A stretch of DNA of 64,000 bases from Paenibacillus borealis (GCF_000758665.1 NZ_CP009285.1:6324001-6388000), one strand, 5' to 3'. Shown: positions 33,731 to 45,439, counted from the first letter of the stretch. Notes: a model not told the origin generated them from the letters alone. Made by a program: numbers and translations.

Positions 33731-34963
33731 ATGGATGCTATACGTGAATGCTGTGCGGGTCTCGATGTTCATAACAAAACGGTTGTCGCTTGTATTCTAA
33801 ACGGACCGCTGGACCACACTCCCCAAAAGCAAATCTCGACGTTCGGAACGACAACGCGTGAATTATTGCGGCTTCAGGACTGGCTTATCGCGAATCGGTG
33901 TCAGGAGGTAGCGATGGAGAGTACAGGGGTATTATGGAAACCGGTCTGGAATGTACTCGAATCGACGTGCGACATCGTCTTGGCGAATGCTCGGACGATT
34001 AAAAACATTCCTGGACGAAAAACCGATATGAACGATGCCTTTTGGATTGCGAAACTCCACCGGTGCGGATTGGTTCAAGCCAGTGTGGTCCTGCCCGAGC
34101 AGTTGCGGGATCTGCGGGACTGGACCCGGTACCGGGTGAAAATGGTCCAAGCGATCACTGCCGAAAAGAATCGGATTCATAAACTGCTGCAAGATGGAAA
34201 TATCAAATTGTCTAGTTTCATCACGGATGTCTTTGGCGTATCGGGCCGTTTGTTGCTGGAGCAGTTAATGAATGGCGAGGTGCTGGACGAAGAGCAGCTT
34301 CGCGGGCTCGTGAAGACAAAACTAAAGAAAAAGGTCCCTGAACTCATGGACGCGTTGAATGGACGTGTGCGTCGTCATCATCGGGAGATGATGCGGCTTC
34401 ACTGGGATCATCTGTTGTATCTGGAGAAGCAAATCGAGCAAGTGGAAGCCCGGATTGAATGCAAGCTAGCCCCATATGCCGAAGAACTGGAGTGGCTCGA
34501 TTCGATCCCTGGGATTGAACGCAATACGGCTGCGGCTATTTTTGCTGAACTCGGTCCGGAGGTTCATAAGCGTTTCGAAACGGAGGAACAATTGACGTCT
34601 TGGGCAGGCGTCAGCCCGGGAAACAAGGAAAGTGCAGGAAGGAAATCTAAAACGAAATGTCTGCCGGGAAACAAGTTTTTGAAACGCGCGTTAACCCAGG
34701 CGGCATGGGCCAATGAGAAATCCTCCAATCGTATCGGTCAGCACTTTAGGCGGGTTCGAAAGCGGCGTGGAGACAAAAAAGCGTGTGTAGCCACGGCACA
34801 TTTACTGGTAAAGATTATTTACAGTTTAATGAAAAACAGATCTGGATACGAAGAAAAAGACGTGCCGGAGAGCACGTCCAAGGAAAAGGCGTTAGCTTAT
34901 TACTTGAAACAAATCGAAAAGTTAGGCTTAACGGTTCAAGTGACGTCCCCCGAAACGAGCTGA
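33731..34963 (+). CDS. IS110-family DEDD transposase
   Basis: 410 residues. The N-terminal RuvC-like DEDD domain starts CCAGLDVHNKTVVACIL; other acidic marks are the Glu in AMESTGVLWKPVW and the pair in KTDMNDAFWIAKLHRCG. The C-terminal Transposase_20 part has LDSIPGIERNTAAAIFAELG and WAGVSPGNKESAGRKSK, with the catalytic Ser in SAGR. The frame is full length, so the enzyme may be active. Codon and base use differ somewhat from the neighbouring GC-richer genes. Confidence 0.93.
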   Translation: MDAIRECCAGLDVHNKTVVACILNGPLDHTPQKQISTFGTTTRELLRLQDWLIANRCQEVAMESTGVLWKPVWNVLESTCDIVLANARTIKNIPGRKTDMNDAFWIAKLHRCGLVQASVVLPEQLRDLRDWTRYRVKMVQAITAEKNRIHKLLQDGNIKLSSFITDVFGVSGRLLLEQLMNGEVLDEEQLRGLVKTKLKKKVPELMDALNGRVRRHHREMMRLHWDHLLYLEKQIEQVEARIECKLAPYAEELEWLDSIPGIERNTAAAIFAELGPEVHKRFETEEQLTSWAGVSPGNKESAGRKSKTKCLPGNKFLKRALTQAAWANEKSSNRIGQHFRRVRKRRGDKKACVATAHLLVKIIYSLMKNRSGYEEKDVPESTSKEKALAYYLKQIEKLGLTVQVTSPETS

Positions 34964-35246
34964 TTTTTAAAAATCGCTCAATAATTGGGGTAGGGGGACT
35001 TTTTGCGCCTTTAAGAGTAAGTTTATCCCGAAAGAGTTACTTTTAAAACACGTACTAAGCTAATGCCTACTAAAGCCTACGTTTATTTTCGTATAAAAAT
35101 GCAGGATTTCATCTTATCCAAGCGGCTTAGCGGGATTATTCTTGTATTTCATACAACAATCCTCCCGAATGCCTGGCTATCTATGAATCAAAATTGCAAA
35201 ACGTACAACATTTATCTCTAAAGAGATGTATATCCAGCAACACAAC

Positions 35247-35287
35247 AAAGCCCCTTCAAAGTCGCGGACGACTCGAAGGGGCTTTTT
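35247..35287 (-). terminator. Terminator downstream of cymR
   Basis: AAAGCCCCTTC and GAAGGGGCTTT form an 11-bp stem. T5 follows on the plus strand and TTTGTTGTGTT on the minus strand, so it may work in both directions, closing cymR and insulating the IS side. Confidence 0.75.
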
Positions 35288-35299
35288 GTCCTAATTACC

Positions 35300-35719
35300 T
35301 TAGATATAGAACATATAATTATCCGCGTGGCTCTCTTCCTTGAAGTTGATCAGGTCGGATAATGTGGTGGAGTCCAGCACATCGGCAATGCTGTCGCGGA
35401 TACGCAGCCAGAGGTCGCGCTTGGCCGGGTCATCTTCTTCTGTGAAGTCCACAGGAGAAATCGGGCCTTCCAGGACGCGGATGATGTCTCCGGCAGTAAT
35501 GGTGCTGGTCTCGCGGGACAGAATATACCCGCCGTATGCGCCGCGGATACTTTTTACAAGTCCGGCATTACGCAGCGGGGCGATCAGTTGCTCCAGATAA
35601 TGCTCGGAAAGTCCGTTTTTCTCGGCAATGCTTTTAAGTGATGTTGGCCCTTCACCAAATCTCAGGGCAAGCTCCATCATAATGGTTAATCCGTAACGTC
35701 CTTTGGTTGATATTTTCAA
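35300..35719 (-). CDS. cymR: CymR-type Rrf2 family regulator
   Basis: 139 residues with an Rrf2 winged helix (MKISTKGRYGLTIMMELAL, GLSEHYLEQLIAPLRNAGLV, IRGAYGGYILSRE). There are no Cys residues, so it cannot hold the Fe-S cluster of IscR or NsrR. That, with its position divergent to mnmA, supports CymR, the repressor of cysteine and methionine supply genes, which works with CysK. The start is TTG after AAAGAGGTG. It could regulate the sulfur-related cluster located 5-18 kb away. Confidence 0.9.
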   Translation of the reverse strand: MKISTKGRYGLTIMMELALRFGEGPTSLKSIAEKNGLSEHYLEQLIAPLRNAGLVKSIRGAYGGYILSRETSTITAGDIIRVLEGPISPVDFTEEDDPAKRDLWLRIRDSIADVLDSTTLSDLINFKEESHADNYMFYI

Positions 35720-35962
35720 AGGGGCACCTCTTTCGGTTTAGTTGCTGGTTCTGTTGTTCCTGTTTCGCTGGTTAGACATGAGATATGTCATATCAACGTA
35801 TTCCGATGTTTGCTCTCAGCTTATGTTATCATATCTTTGGACACATTTGGAACACCCAACGGGAATAATTCGCGATTTTGTTCACCAGTGGTGGACAAAT
35901 TGTCAATTTCGAACCTTTTTTCGCTATATTTTATAACAGCGTTCTCCTGTTTGGGGTAGACA

Positions 35963-35975
35963 GGTATGTTATAAT
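35963..35975 (+). promoter_or_regulatory. Extended -10 promoter of mnmA
   Basis: GGTATGTTATAAT has a TG extension plus TATAAT; no clear -35 box. The same 13-mer occurs at the hisS promoter. A CCGG...CCGG hairpin follows at about 35986-36010 in the leader. Confidence 0.5.
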
Positions 35976-36023
35976 ACACAATGAGCCGGGTGTTCAGTCA
36001 GAACGCCGGTATTTTGTGCATAG

Positions 36024-37160
<1,137 letters not shown>

Positions 37161-37194
37161 TTACTTCACCTGCCCGAGCTAACCCCATAAATAC

Positions 37195-37243
37195 AAAAGA
37201 ACCTTCAAAACCACCGGATAGTGGAGCTGAAGGTTCTTTTATT
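37195..37243 (+). terminator. Bidirectional terminator between mnmA and the GH48 gene
   Basis: AAAAGAACCTTCA and TGAAGGTTCTTTT form a 13-bp stem, with T4 runs leaving on both strands between the convergent genes. Confidence 0.8.
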
Positions 37244-37310
37244 CGTTATTGTACGGGATAACGCTCAGACCGGCAGATTCCGGCCGGATTCCGGCAACAG
37301 AATGCCCGCT

Positions 37311-40196
37311 TTATTGCGGCTGAACGCCCCATACCCGCACGCCATTCAAATACAGCGTTACCCGGTTCCAGTCGGTATAAGCCGTTTTGGTTGAATCATA
37401 GGAGTAATCGTCGGCCTTATTGTAATTGCTCCAATCGGTTTTGTTGATCCGCAGTTGAATTTCCCCGGTGTTCGCCCCGGGTGCCAGACTGCCGGCACCG
37501 GTGCTGAAGGAAATTTCCACGTAATAGTCTGCTCCTGCAACCGCAGGCTCGAGCTTCACGAAGCTGCCCAGCACATTGCTGCCGCCGAGCGTGGCATAAT
37601 CGACATTGAACTGCTGGGCTTTCTCTCCGTCAATCGTGTAGTAATAACGGAGCTTGACCTTACTGAGATCTACCGCTGTGGTTCCGTTGTTAACAATCCG
37701 CAGCTGCGGACGGAACTGCTGGTCTGTGGCGTTCGTATCCGTTGTGCGGTATTGAACCACCAGGTTCGCCGCAGCAGGCGTTGCCGTTGGTGTGGCCGTC
37801 GGTGTAGCAGTAGGCGTAGCCGTCGGTGTAGCAATCGGCGTTGCTGTTGGCGTGACCGTCGGCGTTGCTGTTGGCGTAACCGTCGGTGTGGCTGTAGGTG
37901 TAGCCGTTGGCGTAACCGTCGGTGTGGCCGTTGGCGTGGTGGTAGGTGTAGCCGTCGGTATCGGACCACTGCCGTTATTGATTAGCCGGTCATATTCGGC
38001 ATAGGCTGTAGCGATGTCCACTTGTGACCAGAAGCGGTGGTAGGTGAACTCGGGTGCGCCATTGTCCCATGTCTTGGTTGTTTTGTTGTATGAGCTGTTG
38101 TACTTGCCTTCCAGATAACTCCACTTGGGATCATTTTTGATATCGGGAAGCACATCAGTATAGCTCGCATAGACTCCGTTTCCGCCCTTGGCCGGATCAG
38201 AAGGTACAGTCGAGCTGCCGGGTATGGTATTTCCTTGGCCGAAGGTGCCTGTCCAGCCTGCCGGGAAATAGACCTCTTTGGTGAAGAAGCGGAAATAATC
38301 CGCACGCTTCTCAAGCGTCGTAATTCCCACTCCGTCATTGTAGCCCCATGCTGTATCCAGCAGGGATTTGGCCAATTGTGAAGCGGTTCCGCCAAGCGCA
38401 GTATAGCTGCCATGCTCAGCTTTGTTCCCTGCAGCAAAGAACGTAAGCGCTTTAATATAGCTGCCCAGCACGCCGGTATCCTGCCCGGGATCTTTGGTCA
38501 CTGCCTTGAGGCCGCTGTTGCCGCTGAAGGAGCTGAAGCCGCTCCAGGTATCCGGCTGGCCCTGCCACTCCACATTGCCCGGAATCCAGAACTCGCCGGG
38601 TGCAGATACGGTGGCAATCTGCGGATCATCTCCGCCCAGAATCCGGTTCCCCTGCAGGTCCAGATAATAGCCGGCGGCATCCGTTACCGGACGGCTGCCC
38701 GCAAAGGCATAATCCGCAGACCAGTCAATCCAGTTCTCAATCACCCGTTTGGCCATTTTGAAATTGGCCGAGGTAGTATCCCCGCTGGAAGCCAGAATGT
38801 AGTACAGCTCCGCTACCCGTTCCAAGCTCCAGGCCTGCATCCCGAACCAATTGTTGGATGGCGGGTCATGATAGACAGGAGCCTCGTCGTAGGCCATGCC
38901 GTAGAAGGTGCTTGTGCCGGAGGGATACGCGCTGTATGAGCCGCCATAACTGTTCGTGGCTCCGCCCGCAATGGCTCCTTCAGAGGATTGCAGCCAGTTG
39001 TAGAATTCCAGCTGGCGGGTCAGCGATTTGCCCCAATCCTCTCCTGCCGTTGCCGAAGCCGGAATCAGGCCGCCGTCTGCAGTGGACAGCGCGTAGGCTG
39101 CAACCACGTTCTGATACCCCTGGTGCGCATGGCTCGCGCCGATTCTCCAGGCCCAGTTCCCGGTTGTTCCCAGACCGCCGCCCCAGGCGGTATACCAGGC
39201 CAGCAGATACTGGCTGGAATCCTTGCCGGTTCCCGCTTCAGGTGTGCCGTCAGCAGCACTGCCGACCTTCTGGAAATACTTATCGTACATGCCGTAACGC
39301 AGGAAATCGCCCATTTTCTTGGCTTTGTTCAGATAGACCGTATTGGTGTAGCCAAGATCCTTGGCCCAGTACATCGCTTGCACCGCGCGCGCGTCCGCGT
39401 CTGTAGCATTCGTATAACGCCATTGTGCGGAAGGTACACTATTTTCCTTGGTGAACAGGCTCATGAAGCCTTCATTCGTTTTGCCGAACGATTTGTCATC
39501 CTGGGAAGGATGCGCCACCGCTTCCCAGACGGATTCCTGCACTCCGCGCTGGAAGGTATTCACATAAGCAGCGGTATGCGTAGGATTCAGCAGATTGCCG
39601 AAGCCGTACCAGTTGTCCACATCCACCAGCCAGTGCATCAGATAGGTCTGGTTATTGCCGTAGGCGGCCTTCAGCTCCGCATCCAGCGGGTCTTTGCCCG
39701 GGGCGTACTTGCCGTTCAGCGCACTTGGGTACTGATCCGGCTGGGCCAGCTCCGAGGCGTAGGTTGCCGGACTGTTCGGGTTGTAATTGTTCATCGTCGG
39801 CTGCTCCTGCACGCCGTCGCCTTCATTAATCGGAATAATGTATTTCTCCATATTGTCCCAGGCCGCTTCAAGCTTGCTCCAGTCTCCGGTGTTATAGCCA
39901 TACAGCACTTCAAGCCACATCCAGTAGCTGTAAGCCTCGGAGGTGGTCATATGCCCATAGTTGGGCGCCTCGCTAAGCAGAGTCTCCACCGAGTGATAAG
40001 GAATGCCTTCCGCCGAGAAATAGCCGCTCGCCGGATCCTTCAACTGGGCATATAATTGCAGAAATCTTGTCTTTTCCACCGATGCAGCCTTGGCTGTCCC
40101 GGGTCTGAAATTAAAGATACCACTTGTAAGAGAAATGATCAGGATGGCAGCCATTACTATGGAGAACGGTTTCTTGATTGAACTCAGCTTCATCAT
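37311..40196 (-). CDS. GH48 cellobiohydrolase with C-terminal CBM3
   Basis: 961 residues. Signal peptide (about 1-37), GH48 catalytic domain (about 40-690; [43 protein letters not shown] and [20 protein letters not shown]), a 15-unit Thr-Pro linker, and a CBM3 (about 810-961; [31 protein letters not shown]). GH48 enzymes attack cellulose chains processively from the reducing end. The gene lies 27 bases after the GH9 gene, so the two form an operon of the classic synergistic pair. Confidence 0.95.
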   Translation of the reverse strand: MMKLSSIKKPFSIVMAAILIISLTSGIFNFRPGTAKAASVEKTRFLQLYAQLKDPASGYFSAEGIPYHSVETLLSEAPNYGHMTTSEAYSYWMWLEVLYGYNTGDWSKLEAAWDNMEKYIIPINEGDGVQEQPTMNNYNPNSPATYASELAQPDQYPSALNGKYAPGKDPLDAELKAAYGNNQTYLMHWLVDVDNWYGFGNLLNPTHTAAYVNTFQRGVQESVWEAVAHPSQDDKSFGKTNEGFMSLFTKENSVPSAQWRYTNATDADARAVQAMYWAKDLGYTNTVYLNKAKKMGDFLRYGMYDKYFQKVGSAADGTPEAGTGKDSSQYLLAWYTAWGGGLGTTGNWAWRIGASHAHQGYQNVVAAYALSTADGGLIPASATAGEDWGKSLTRQLEFYNWLQSSEGAIAGGATNSYGGSYSAYPSGTSTFYGMAYDEAPVYHDPPSNNWFGMQAWSLERVAELYYILASSGDTTSANFKMAKRVIENWIDWSADYAFAGSRPVTDAAGYYLDLQGNRILGGDDPQIATVSAPGEFWIPGNVEWQGQPDTWSGFSSFSGNSGLKAVTKDPGQDTGVLGSYIKALTFFAAGNKAEHGSYTALGGTASQLAKSLLDTAWGYNDGVGITTLEKRADYFRFFTKEVYFPAGWTGTFGQGNTIPGSSTVPSDPAKGGNGVYASYTDVLPDIKNDPKWSYLEGKYNSSYNKTTKTWDNGAPEFTYHRFWSQVDIATAYAEYDRLINNGSGPIPTATPTTTPTATPTVTPTATPTATPTVTPTATPTVTPTATPIATPTATPTATPTATPTATPAAANLVVQYRTTDTNATDQQFRPQLRIVNNGTTAVDLSKVKLRYYYTIDGEKAQQFNVDYATLGGSNVLGSFVKLEPAVAGADYYVEISFSTGAGSLAPGANTGEIQLRINKTDWSNYNKADDYSYDSTKTAYTDWNRVTLYLNGVRVWGVQPQ
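37778..37961 (-). repeat. 12-bp coding repeat of the GH48 Thr-Pro linker
   Basis: About 15 copies of a 12-bp unit encode TPTA, TPTV and similar tetrapeptides. The linker joins the catalytic domain to CBM3. Near-identical units make length change by slippage likely. Confidence 0.8.
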
Positions 40197-40223
40197 TTCG
40201 GCATACTTCCTCTCTGGAATGAT

Positions 40224-42965
40224 TTATGGTTCCAAGCCCCACACAAGCGTTCCTGCACGGTAGAGTGTAGCTTTCTCCCAATCCGCGAACACCTGCTGGG
40301 TTCCTCCATAGGAATAGTCGTTGCTCTCATTGTAGGCCGTCCAGTCGGTCTTGTTGAACCGCACCTGAATCTCCCCGCTATCCGCTCCCGGAGCCAGGCT
40401 TCCTGCTCCTGCGGCAAAGGAAATCTCCACATAAGAATCGGCCAGCGCCGCAGGCGAACTCAGCTTCCCGAAGCTTCCGCTCACGTTCCCGCTGCCGACA
40501 ACAGCATAGTCACAGTGGAATTCCTGCGGCTTGTCCCCGTCCACGGTGTAATAATAGCGCAGCTTCAGACCGCTGAGCGCAATGGTCTCGGTTCCCGTAT
40601 TGATAATCCGGAACTGGCTGCGGATCTGCGAATCGCCGGGACTGGTGTCGTTAGTGCGGTACTGTACACGCAAAGCTCCTGTAACCGGCGGAGTGGTCTC
40701 GCGCGGCCGGGCCGTGGCCTGTGCAGACGCCGTACTCTCCCCCACACTGTTCGATGCGGTCACCACATAATAGTAGTCCACACCGTTCGTCAGTCCGCTG
40801 TCGTTGTAGACAGTTCCGGTTGCCGTGCCGATCACCGTGTACGGTCCGCCGCTCACCAGAGAGCGCTTGACCGTATACTGGGAAGCACCGCTGACCGCAT
40901 TCCAGCTCAAGGCCACGCTGGCATCGCCGGGTACAGCCTGCAGGCCGGACGGACGGCCCGGAACCTGGGGTTCACCGGGGGTTCCACCGCCGGTCGGCAG
41001 CTCTCCGTACACTTTGACACCCGCGTCAAATACCGGAATATACGGGTTTTTCACCGGAGAGGAAGCGCCTGAAGCCACTCCCTTGAACGAGAAGTCGTTG
41101 CTGTTGTCCCAGAAGGTGGTGTTCAGCGGCCCGGCAATCCGGAACTGGACCTCCTTACGGTAAGCGGATTGTCCGCCCGGATAAATCAGTGTGCCGGAGA
41201 AATCCACTTTGGTGTAATAAATATGGTTCGCTTCATCATAAGGCAGCAGCTGCGAGACCGTTGACCCCTGATTGTAGCCTCCCGCCTTGACCGTGATATC
41301 GCCGGGACCATACCCCGCGGCCACAGCCTCGCTGATGTCCAGGTAGTAGTTAAAGGACATTTGGCTGCTGGAGCGGGCTGGCCACCCGGAGCGGTTATTG
41401 AGCAGCGCACGGATTTCTACAAAATTGCTGCCGCTGGCATTCACAGAAGTCTCGGTGAACATTTCATCCTCACGTGTTTCGGCCGGCGGGAAATTCACAA
41501 GCGGCTGCTGGCCCTGCCCGTGCAGCAGCATCATTTTGGCCAAAGCGCCCGTAAAGGCTGAATTGTAATCGGTTGCAACTTCGTTGGAGACATAATCGCT
41601 GATCGTATCGGTGTAGCTGTCTGTCTTGGAAGGTCCTCCGACCAGTGCGCCGTACAGCACATGACGGTGGTTCGCCGGAGTGGTCTGGCTGTCACTCCAG
41701 GAGCCGTGCGAGGTGCGGTGATGAGGATGCTGGGGCGCATTTGCGCCGAAGCCGATCACATAGCTGCTGCTCCGCGGATTATCGCCCAGCATATAGGTAA
41801 TCTGCCGCTCCGCAAAGGTCTGAGCGGTGCTCTTCTTCACGGGATCGGCAACCCAGTCTGCATAGACAAAGGCCAGGAAGGCCTGGTTGGCCGCGTAACG
41901 CAGCGCTCCCCATTGGTCGAGATGGGCCAATCCGCCGGGAGTGTAAGCTACCCGGTCAGAGGTACTGCCATTCACCCCGGTGGTCCAAAACTGCATATTC
42001 CGTTCCGTGGATTGAATGAATTTCGGATCACCTGTAATGCGGGACAGCAGGAGCTGCGCACCGTAATGCTTGTCATCCCAGGATTGGGTCCATTGATAGC
42101 CCCATTGTCCGGCCTGGTTCGTGCCCCACAGATTACTGGCGGCAGTAGCCTTGTCCAGATAGGTCTGCTCGCCGGTCGCTAAGTACAGCCAGACGCCGCC
42201 CCAGCTTAATTCATCGGCGTAGCTGCTCCACGAATTGTAATACTGCTTGGCGTCAGTGATTGTATCGGAGTAAGCCCCCCGGTACGTATCGGCAAAATTG
42301 TATAATTGCTTGGCATGCAGCAGCAGCTTGTCCGCATAAGCGGCATCCGAATCCCTGAAAATGATGGAAGCCGAGGCAAGCGCAGCGGCAGTCTCCGCAG
42401 CCAGATCAGAGCCTGGATGCGCGGCATCAATCTTGTAGGAAGGACGTGCCATTTGCATGACCTCCGCCGGTCCCCACCAGTTATGATCCGCTGTGCCGTT
42501 TCCGACCTGTCCCCACAGCTCATTAGGAGCCGTATGCGCTTTCACAAAATAGTCTGTTGCCCAGCGGATATTGCCCAGAATCTCATCCAGCTGTCCCGAT
42601 TGCACGTAGCCATCCTTGTATTCATAGACCGACCATGCCAGCATGGTGGAGGTGTAAGCCATAGGAAACCCGAATTTAACATGATCTCCTGCGTCATACC
42701 AGCCTCCCGTCAGATCGTGGCCGACATCTGCACCGTCCTGCAGCCCCGAGTCGCCTCTCCATTCCACACGGTTGTTCTCCGGCAGATCACCCGACCGCTG
42801 TGTCTCATAGAAATAGATAGATTTCTGCAGTGCCTCTGCATAATTAATCCCGGCGGCTGCGGCTTTGCTGACATACGGATGAACAACAGTCCCTGAAGCA
42901 ATGGTGCAGGTTAACATTAAGCTCAGTGCTGCGATAAAGCCTGTCTTCCGTCTCGTTTGCTTCAT
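40224..42965 (-). CDS. GH9 endoglucanase with CBM3c, Fn3 and CBM3
   Basis: 913 residues. A signal peptide precedes the GH9 domain (about 38-480): GGWYDAGDHVKFGFPMAY carries the base Asp, HHRTSHGSW the substrate His/Arg, and SNEVATDYNSAFTGALAKM the acid Glu. A CBM3c (about 500-650) typical of processive endoglucanases follows, then one Fn3 module (GLQAVPGDASVALSWNAV) and a cellulose-binding CBM3 (LRVQYRTNDTSPGDSQ). It leads the operon with GH48. AGGGAG lies upstream of the ATG. Confidence 0.95.
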   Translation of the reverse strand: MKQTRRKTGFIAALSLMLTCTIASGTVVHPYVSKAAAAGINYAEALQKSIYFYETQRSGDLPENNRVEWRGDSGLQDGADVGHDLTGGWYDAGDHVKFGFPMAYTSTMLAWSVYEYKDGYVQSGQLDEILGNIRWATDYFVKAHTAPNELWGQVGNGTADHNWWGPAEVMQMARPSYKIDAAHPGSDLAAETAAALASASIIFRDSDAAYADKLLLHAKQLYNFADTYRGAYSDTITDAKQYYNSWSSYADELSWGGVWLYLATGEQTYLDKATAASNLWGTNQAGQWGYQWTQSWDDKHYGAQLLLSRITGDPKFIQSTERNMQFWTTGVNGSTSDRVAYTPGGLAHLDQWGALRYAANQAFLAFVYADWVADPVKKSTAQTFAERQITYMLGDNPRSSSYVIGFGANAPQHPHHRTSHGSWSDSQTTPANHRHVLYGALVGGPSKTDSYTDTISDYVSNEVATDYNSAFTGALAKMMLLHGQGQQPLVNFPPAETREDEMFTETSVNASGSNFVEIRALLNNRSGWPARSSSQMSFNYYLDISEAVAAGYGPGDITVKAGGYNQGSTVSQLLPYDEANHIYYTKVDFSGTLIYPGGQSAYRKEVQFRIAGPLNTTFWDNSNDFSFKGVASGASSPVKNPYIPVFDAGVKVYGELPTGGGTPGEPQVPGRPSGLQAVPGDASVALSWNAVSGASQYTVKRSLVSGGPYTVIGTATGTVYNDSGLTNGVDYYYVVTASNSVGESTASAQATARPRETTPPVTGALRVQYRTNDTSPGDSQIRSQFRIINTGTETIALSGLKLRYYYTVDGDKPQEFHCDYAVVGSGNVSGSFGKLSSPAALADSYVEISFAAGAGSLAPGADSGEIQVRFNKTDWTAYNESNDYSYGGTQQVFADWEKATLYRAGTLVWGLEP

Positions 42966-43480
42966 CCTAACTCATCTCCCTTCGATTCTTACGTTTCAGC
43001 CCAATCGGGCTTGGTCACGCGCAGATCCCTCCCCAGTGTCCATTGATAACACTTTAGAAGACATTCTATTCAATCCGTACAATCCGCCCCCTCTTCTTAC
43101 AAATTAAGGAAATCATCTCCTCATATACACATATACCACATAATGTTATTTAATTCTATATATTTACAATTATTCTGACCGGAAACAGACTCATTTTGTC
43201 AAAAAATTTCCATTTTTATCATATTTGCCGTTACAGGGTCAGTTCTTACACAATGCCTTCATCCCCGCATCAGCTTCGTTACTGGCAGGACAGGCTAAGC
43301 AATTGTGTTTTTGTTCTGTCTGCTTATTTTCAACCTCTTTGTTTGTTAGCGGACTGAGCAGCTCTTATTCTTTGCCAAAATCAACCTTCGGCAGGCTAAA
43401 CGGACACCAATTTCCCCTTCCGATAAAATAAAGGCCCTACAGTCCGTAAGGTCAGCCTTATGGACATAACGAAACAAATA
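42966..43480. other. Gene-free upstream region of the cellulase operon
   Basis: It holds the long (over 200 base) AT-rich leader of the GH9 gene. A minus-strand TTGACA lies near 43197, with an imperfect -10 about 18-20 bases on. A second hairpin (AAGGC/GCCTT, about 43430-43462) lies behind the rarA terminator. I see no gene. Confidence 0.4.
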
Positions 43481-43481
43481 G

Positions 43482-43521
43482 AAACGGATACCGTCCCTTT
43501 AAAGGACAGTATCCGTTTCAG
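43482..43521 (-). terminator. Terminator of rarA
   Basis: AAACGGATAC and GTATCCGTTT with an inner GTCC/GGAC pair form the stem. On the minus strand TTTCTATTTGTTT follows. Confidence 0.75.
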
Positions 43522-43593
43522 TGAGAAATATAAAGATTATTTATAGCGCAGACCTCTGAAGTTACTTTTTATTGGTGTACCTTTGCGCGGGCA

Positions 43594-44904
43594 TTATTGC
43601 CCGCGCCGCAGCTGCTGGTTATGGCGGATCTTCGCCTCGTTGCCCTGCTCGGTCGCCTGATAGAAGACCCGCCGGGAGATCGCCTTCGGCAGATAGTCCT
43701 GCTTCACATAGTGGCCGGGGAAATTATGCGGATACTGGTATCCCTCATGCCCCAGCTGGGCTGCGCCTTTATAATGTGTATCCCGCAGATGCAGCGGCAC
43801 CTCAGCCGACTTCAGATCCTCCAGGCTGTCCATGACGTTCGCGATCGCCATCACCACGCCGTTTGATTTCGGGCTCTCCACCGCAAACAGGATTGCCTGC
43901 GCGATATTCAGCTTCGCCTCCGGCCAGCCGTTGTTGCGGTAGGCATCCAGCGCACTGACAGCCTGGACCATCGCCTGCGGGTTGGCCAGGCCGATATCCT
44001 CGCTGCTGGCGGCAATCAGACGGCGGATGAAGGTCATCGGGTCCATGCCGAGCTTCTCCACGGCGTAGAGGAACCAGAACAGGGCTGCGTCGCTGGAGCC
44101 GCGGATACTCTTATGAAAAGCGGACAGCACATCATACTGCGTAGACTCGTCCGCTTTGACAATCGGCCGGCGGATCGACTCCTCCGCCACCTCCAGTGTG
44201 ATATGCACGCTGCCGTCCCTCTCCGGGGCAGTGGTCATCGCCGCCAGCTCCAGCGCGTTCAAAGCGCGGCGGATATCGCCGTTAGCCATCGTGGCGATAT
44301 GCTGCAGCGCATCCTCATCCGCCTTCAGGTCCATGAACCCCAGGCCCCGCTGCTCATCGGCGAGCGCCCGCTTCATGGCAATCAGGCTGTGCCCGCTGGT
44401 CAGGGACTCCAGCTGGAACAGCGTGGAGCGGCTCATAAGCGCCCCGTTCACATAATGGAACGGATTCTCCGTTGTTGCGCCGATGAAGGTAATCGTCCCC
44501 TTCTCTACTGCCGGAAGCAGCGCATCCTGGCGGGAGCTGTTGAAGCGGTGTACCTCATCCAGAAACAGAATGGTCTTCGAGCCGTACAGCGACTTATTGC
44601 TCTGGGCACGCTCAATGACCTCGCGGACATCCTTCACCGAAGCTTCCACCGCATTCAGCCGGACAAATTCACCCCGGGTATGATGCGAGATGATATGAGC
44701 CAAGGTTGTTTTGCCGCAGCCCGGAGGCCCGTACAGCAAGATGGAAGACACCTGGTCAGCCTCGATGGCTCTGCGCAGCAGCTTGCCGGGGCCTACAATA
44801 TGCTCCTGTCCAATATATTCATCGAGATTCCCGGGCCGCATCCGGTCTGCAAGCAACCGTCCGTTCCCGTTCCCGTTATCTTCACCAAGCGAGAATAAAT
44901 CCAT
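43594..44904 (-). CDS. rarA: Replication-associated recombination protein A (RarA/MgsA/YrvN)
   Basis: 436 residues of AAA+ ATPase: Walker [14 protein letters not shown], Walker [14 protein letters not shown], sensor 1 GATTENPF and sensor 2 [13 protein letters not shown]. The C-terminal MgsA tetramerisation domain includes [18 protein letters not shown]. RarA acts at stalled forks and with clamp and SSB. Its place near tcdA, aspS and hisS matches the Bacillales order. Confidence 0.95.
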   Translation of the reverse strand: MDLFSLGEDNGNGNGRLLADRMRPGNLDEYIGQEHIVGPGKLLRRAIEADQVSSILLYGPPGCGKTTLAHIISHHTRGEFVRLNAVEASVKDVREVIERAQSNKSLYGSKTILFLDEVHRFNSSRQDALLPAVEKGTITFIGATTENPFHYVNGALMSRSTLFQLESLTSGHSLIAMKRALADEQRGLGFMDLKADEDALQHIATMANGDIRRALNALELAAMTTAPERDGSVHITLEVAEESIRRPIVKADESTQYDVLSAFHKSIRGSSDAALFWFLYAVEKLGMDPMTFIRRLIAASSEDIGLANPQAMVQAVSALDAYRNNGWPEAKLNIAQAILFAVESPKSNGVVMAIANVMDSLEDLKSAEVPLHLRDTHYKGAAQLGHEGYQYPHNFPGHYVKQDYLPKAISRRVFYQATEQGNEAKIRHNQQLRRGQ

Positions 44905-45001
44905 AACTCCACTTCCTTGCTAGTAATCTGATATTCGCTATCCTTCGATAGATAGAAATAACTGGCTGCCCTCTATCATACCATACCCGCAGCTTTCATT
45001 A

Positions 45002-45043
45002 AAAAGAGCATGACCTCGCCATCACCGGCGGGAGCATGCTCTT
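45002..45043 (-). terminator. Terminator of the 93-residue HTH gene
   Basis: AAAGAGCATG and CATGCTCTTT with an inner CGCC/GGCG pairing. On the minus strand it ends in TTTTTAATG. Confidence 0.75.
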
Positions 45044-45090
45044 TGTTCTATTATTAGAACTTATATGTGGGTTGTTTTCAAATATTCAGG

Positions 45091-45372
45091 CTAGCTGTTC
45101 AGCGCCAGCCGCATTTTTGAAATGATTTTGCGGATGCTTTCTTCGGATAAATGATATCTCTTCTGCAGCTCGTTCACCGAGCAGCCGCTGCTGTGACTGC
45201 AAAAGATCTCTTCATTGCGGTTCGCAATTTCTTGCCGGGAGCCGCTGTTCTCGCCCCATCTTACCCGCTCTTCCGTCTTCTTCGGGATGTATAGCAATTC
45301 ACCCTGGATGTAGCCCTGTAGCTCTTCGAGCAGCCCCGGGGGGAGCACATCCTTTCCATTTACGTAACTCAC
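45091..45372 (-). CDS. CD3324-like small helix-turn-helix protein
   Basis: 93 residues. The N-terminus has VLPPGLLEELQGYIQGELLY and IPKKTEERVRWGE. The C-terminus SVNELQKRYHLSEESIRKII is a helix-turn-helix like that of Mor-type activators. The GTG start has GGAGG eight or nine bases upstream. Probably a DNA-binding regulator. Target unknown. Confidence 0.8.
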   Translation of the reverse strand: MSYVNGKDVLPPGLLEELQGYIQGELLYIPKKTEERVRWGENSGSRQEIANRNEEIFCSHSSGCSVNELQKRYHLSEESIRKIISKMRLALNS

Positions 45373-45439
45373 GTTCTGGTTCCTCCTTCAACAGGTGTGT
45401 TCCGTTAAGTCCGATCACTGCGCTGTTCTTGATAATCAT
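45299..45439 (-). CDS. Candidate 46-residue protein overlapping the HTH gene
   Basis: ATG 45439 has a strong AAGGAGG site nine bases upstream. The frame MIIKNSAVIGLNGTHLLKEE ends inside the HTH gene in another frame. The ribosome site is better than that of many real genes nearby, so the frame may be translated and couple to the downstream GTG start. No family recognised. Confidence 0.4.
   Translation of the reverse strand: MIIKNSAVIGLNGTHLLKEEPERELRKWKGCAPPGAARRATGLHPG

Larger units (their letters stand above)
33430..34979 (+). mobile_element. IS110-family insertion element (edges uncertain)
   Basis: The transposase gene is preceded by about 300 bases of non-coding sequence rich in small hairpins and repeats. 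A palindromic stem, GATTTTTAAAAATC flanked by GAGC/GCTC, overlaps the transposase stop at 34957-34979. IS110 elements lack normal terminal inverted repeats and often make no target duplication, so the exact ends cannot be read from one copy. From 34980 to 35246 I see no gene. Confidence 0.6.

Noticed and set aside
37455..38004. Plus-strand Val/Gly- and Cys/Arg-rich frames opposite the GH48 linker
   Set aside because: They are mirror readings of the Thr-Pro repeat in a well-supported minus-strand gene.
42966..43480. 6S RNA or another housekeeping RNA near rarA/aspS
   Set aside because: 6S RNA lies in this neighbourhood in some Bacillales, but I could find no long near-complementary rod of about 190 bases here or in the aspS-tcdA gap (76 bases).
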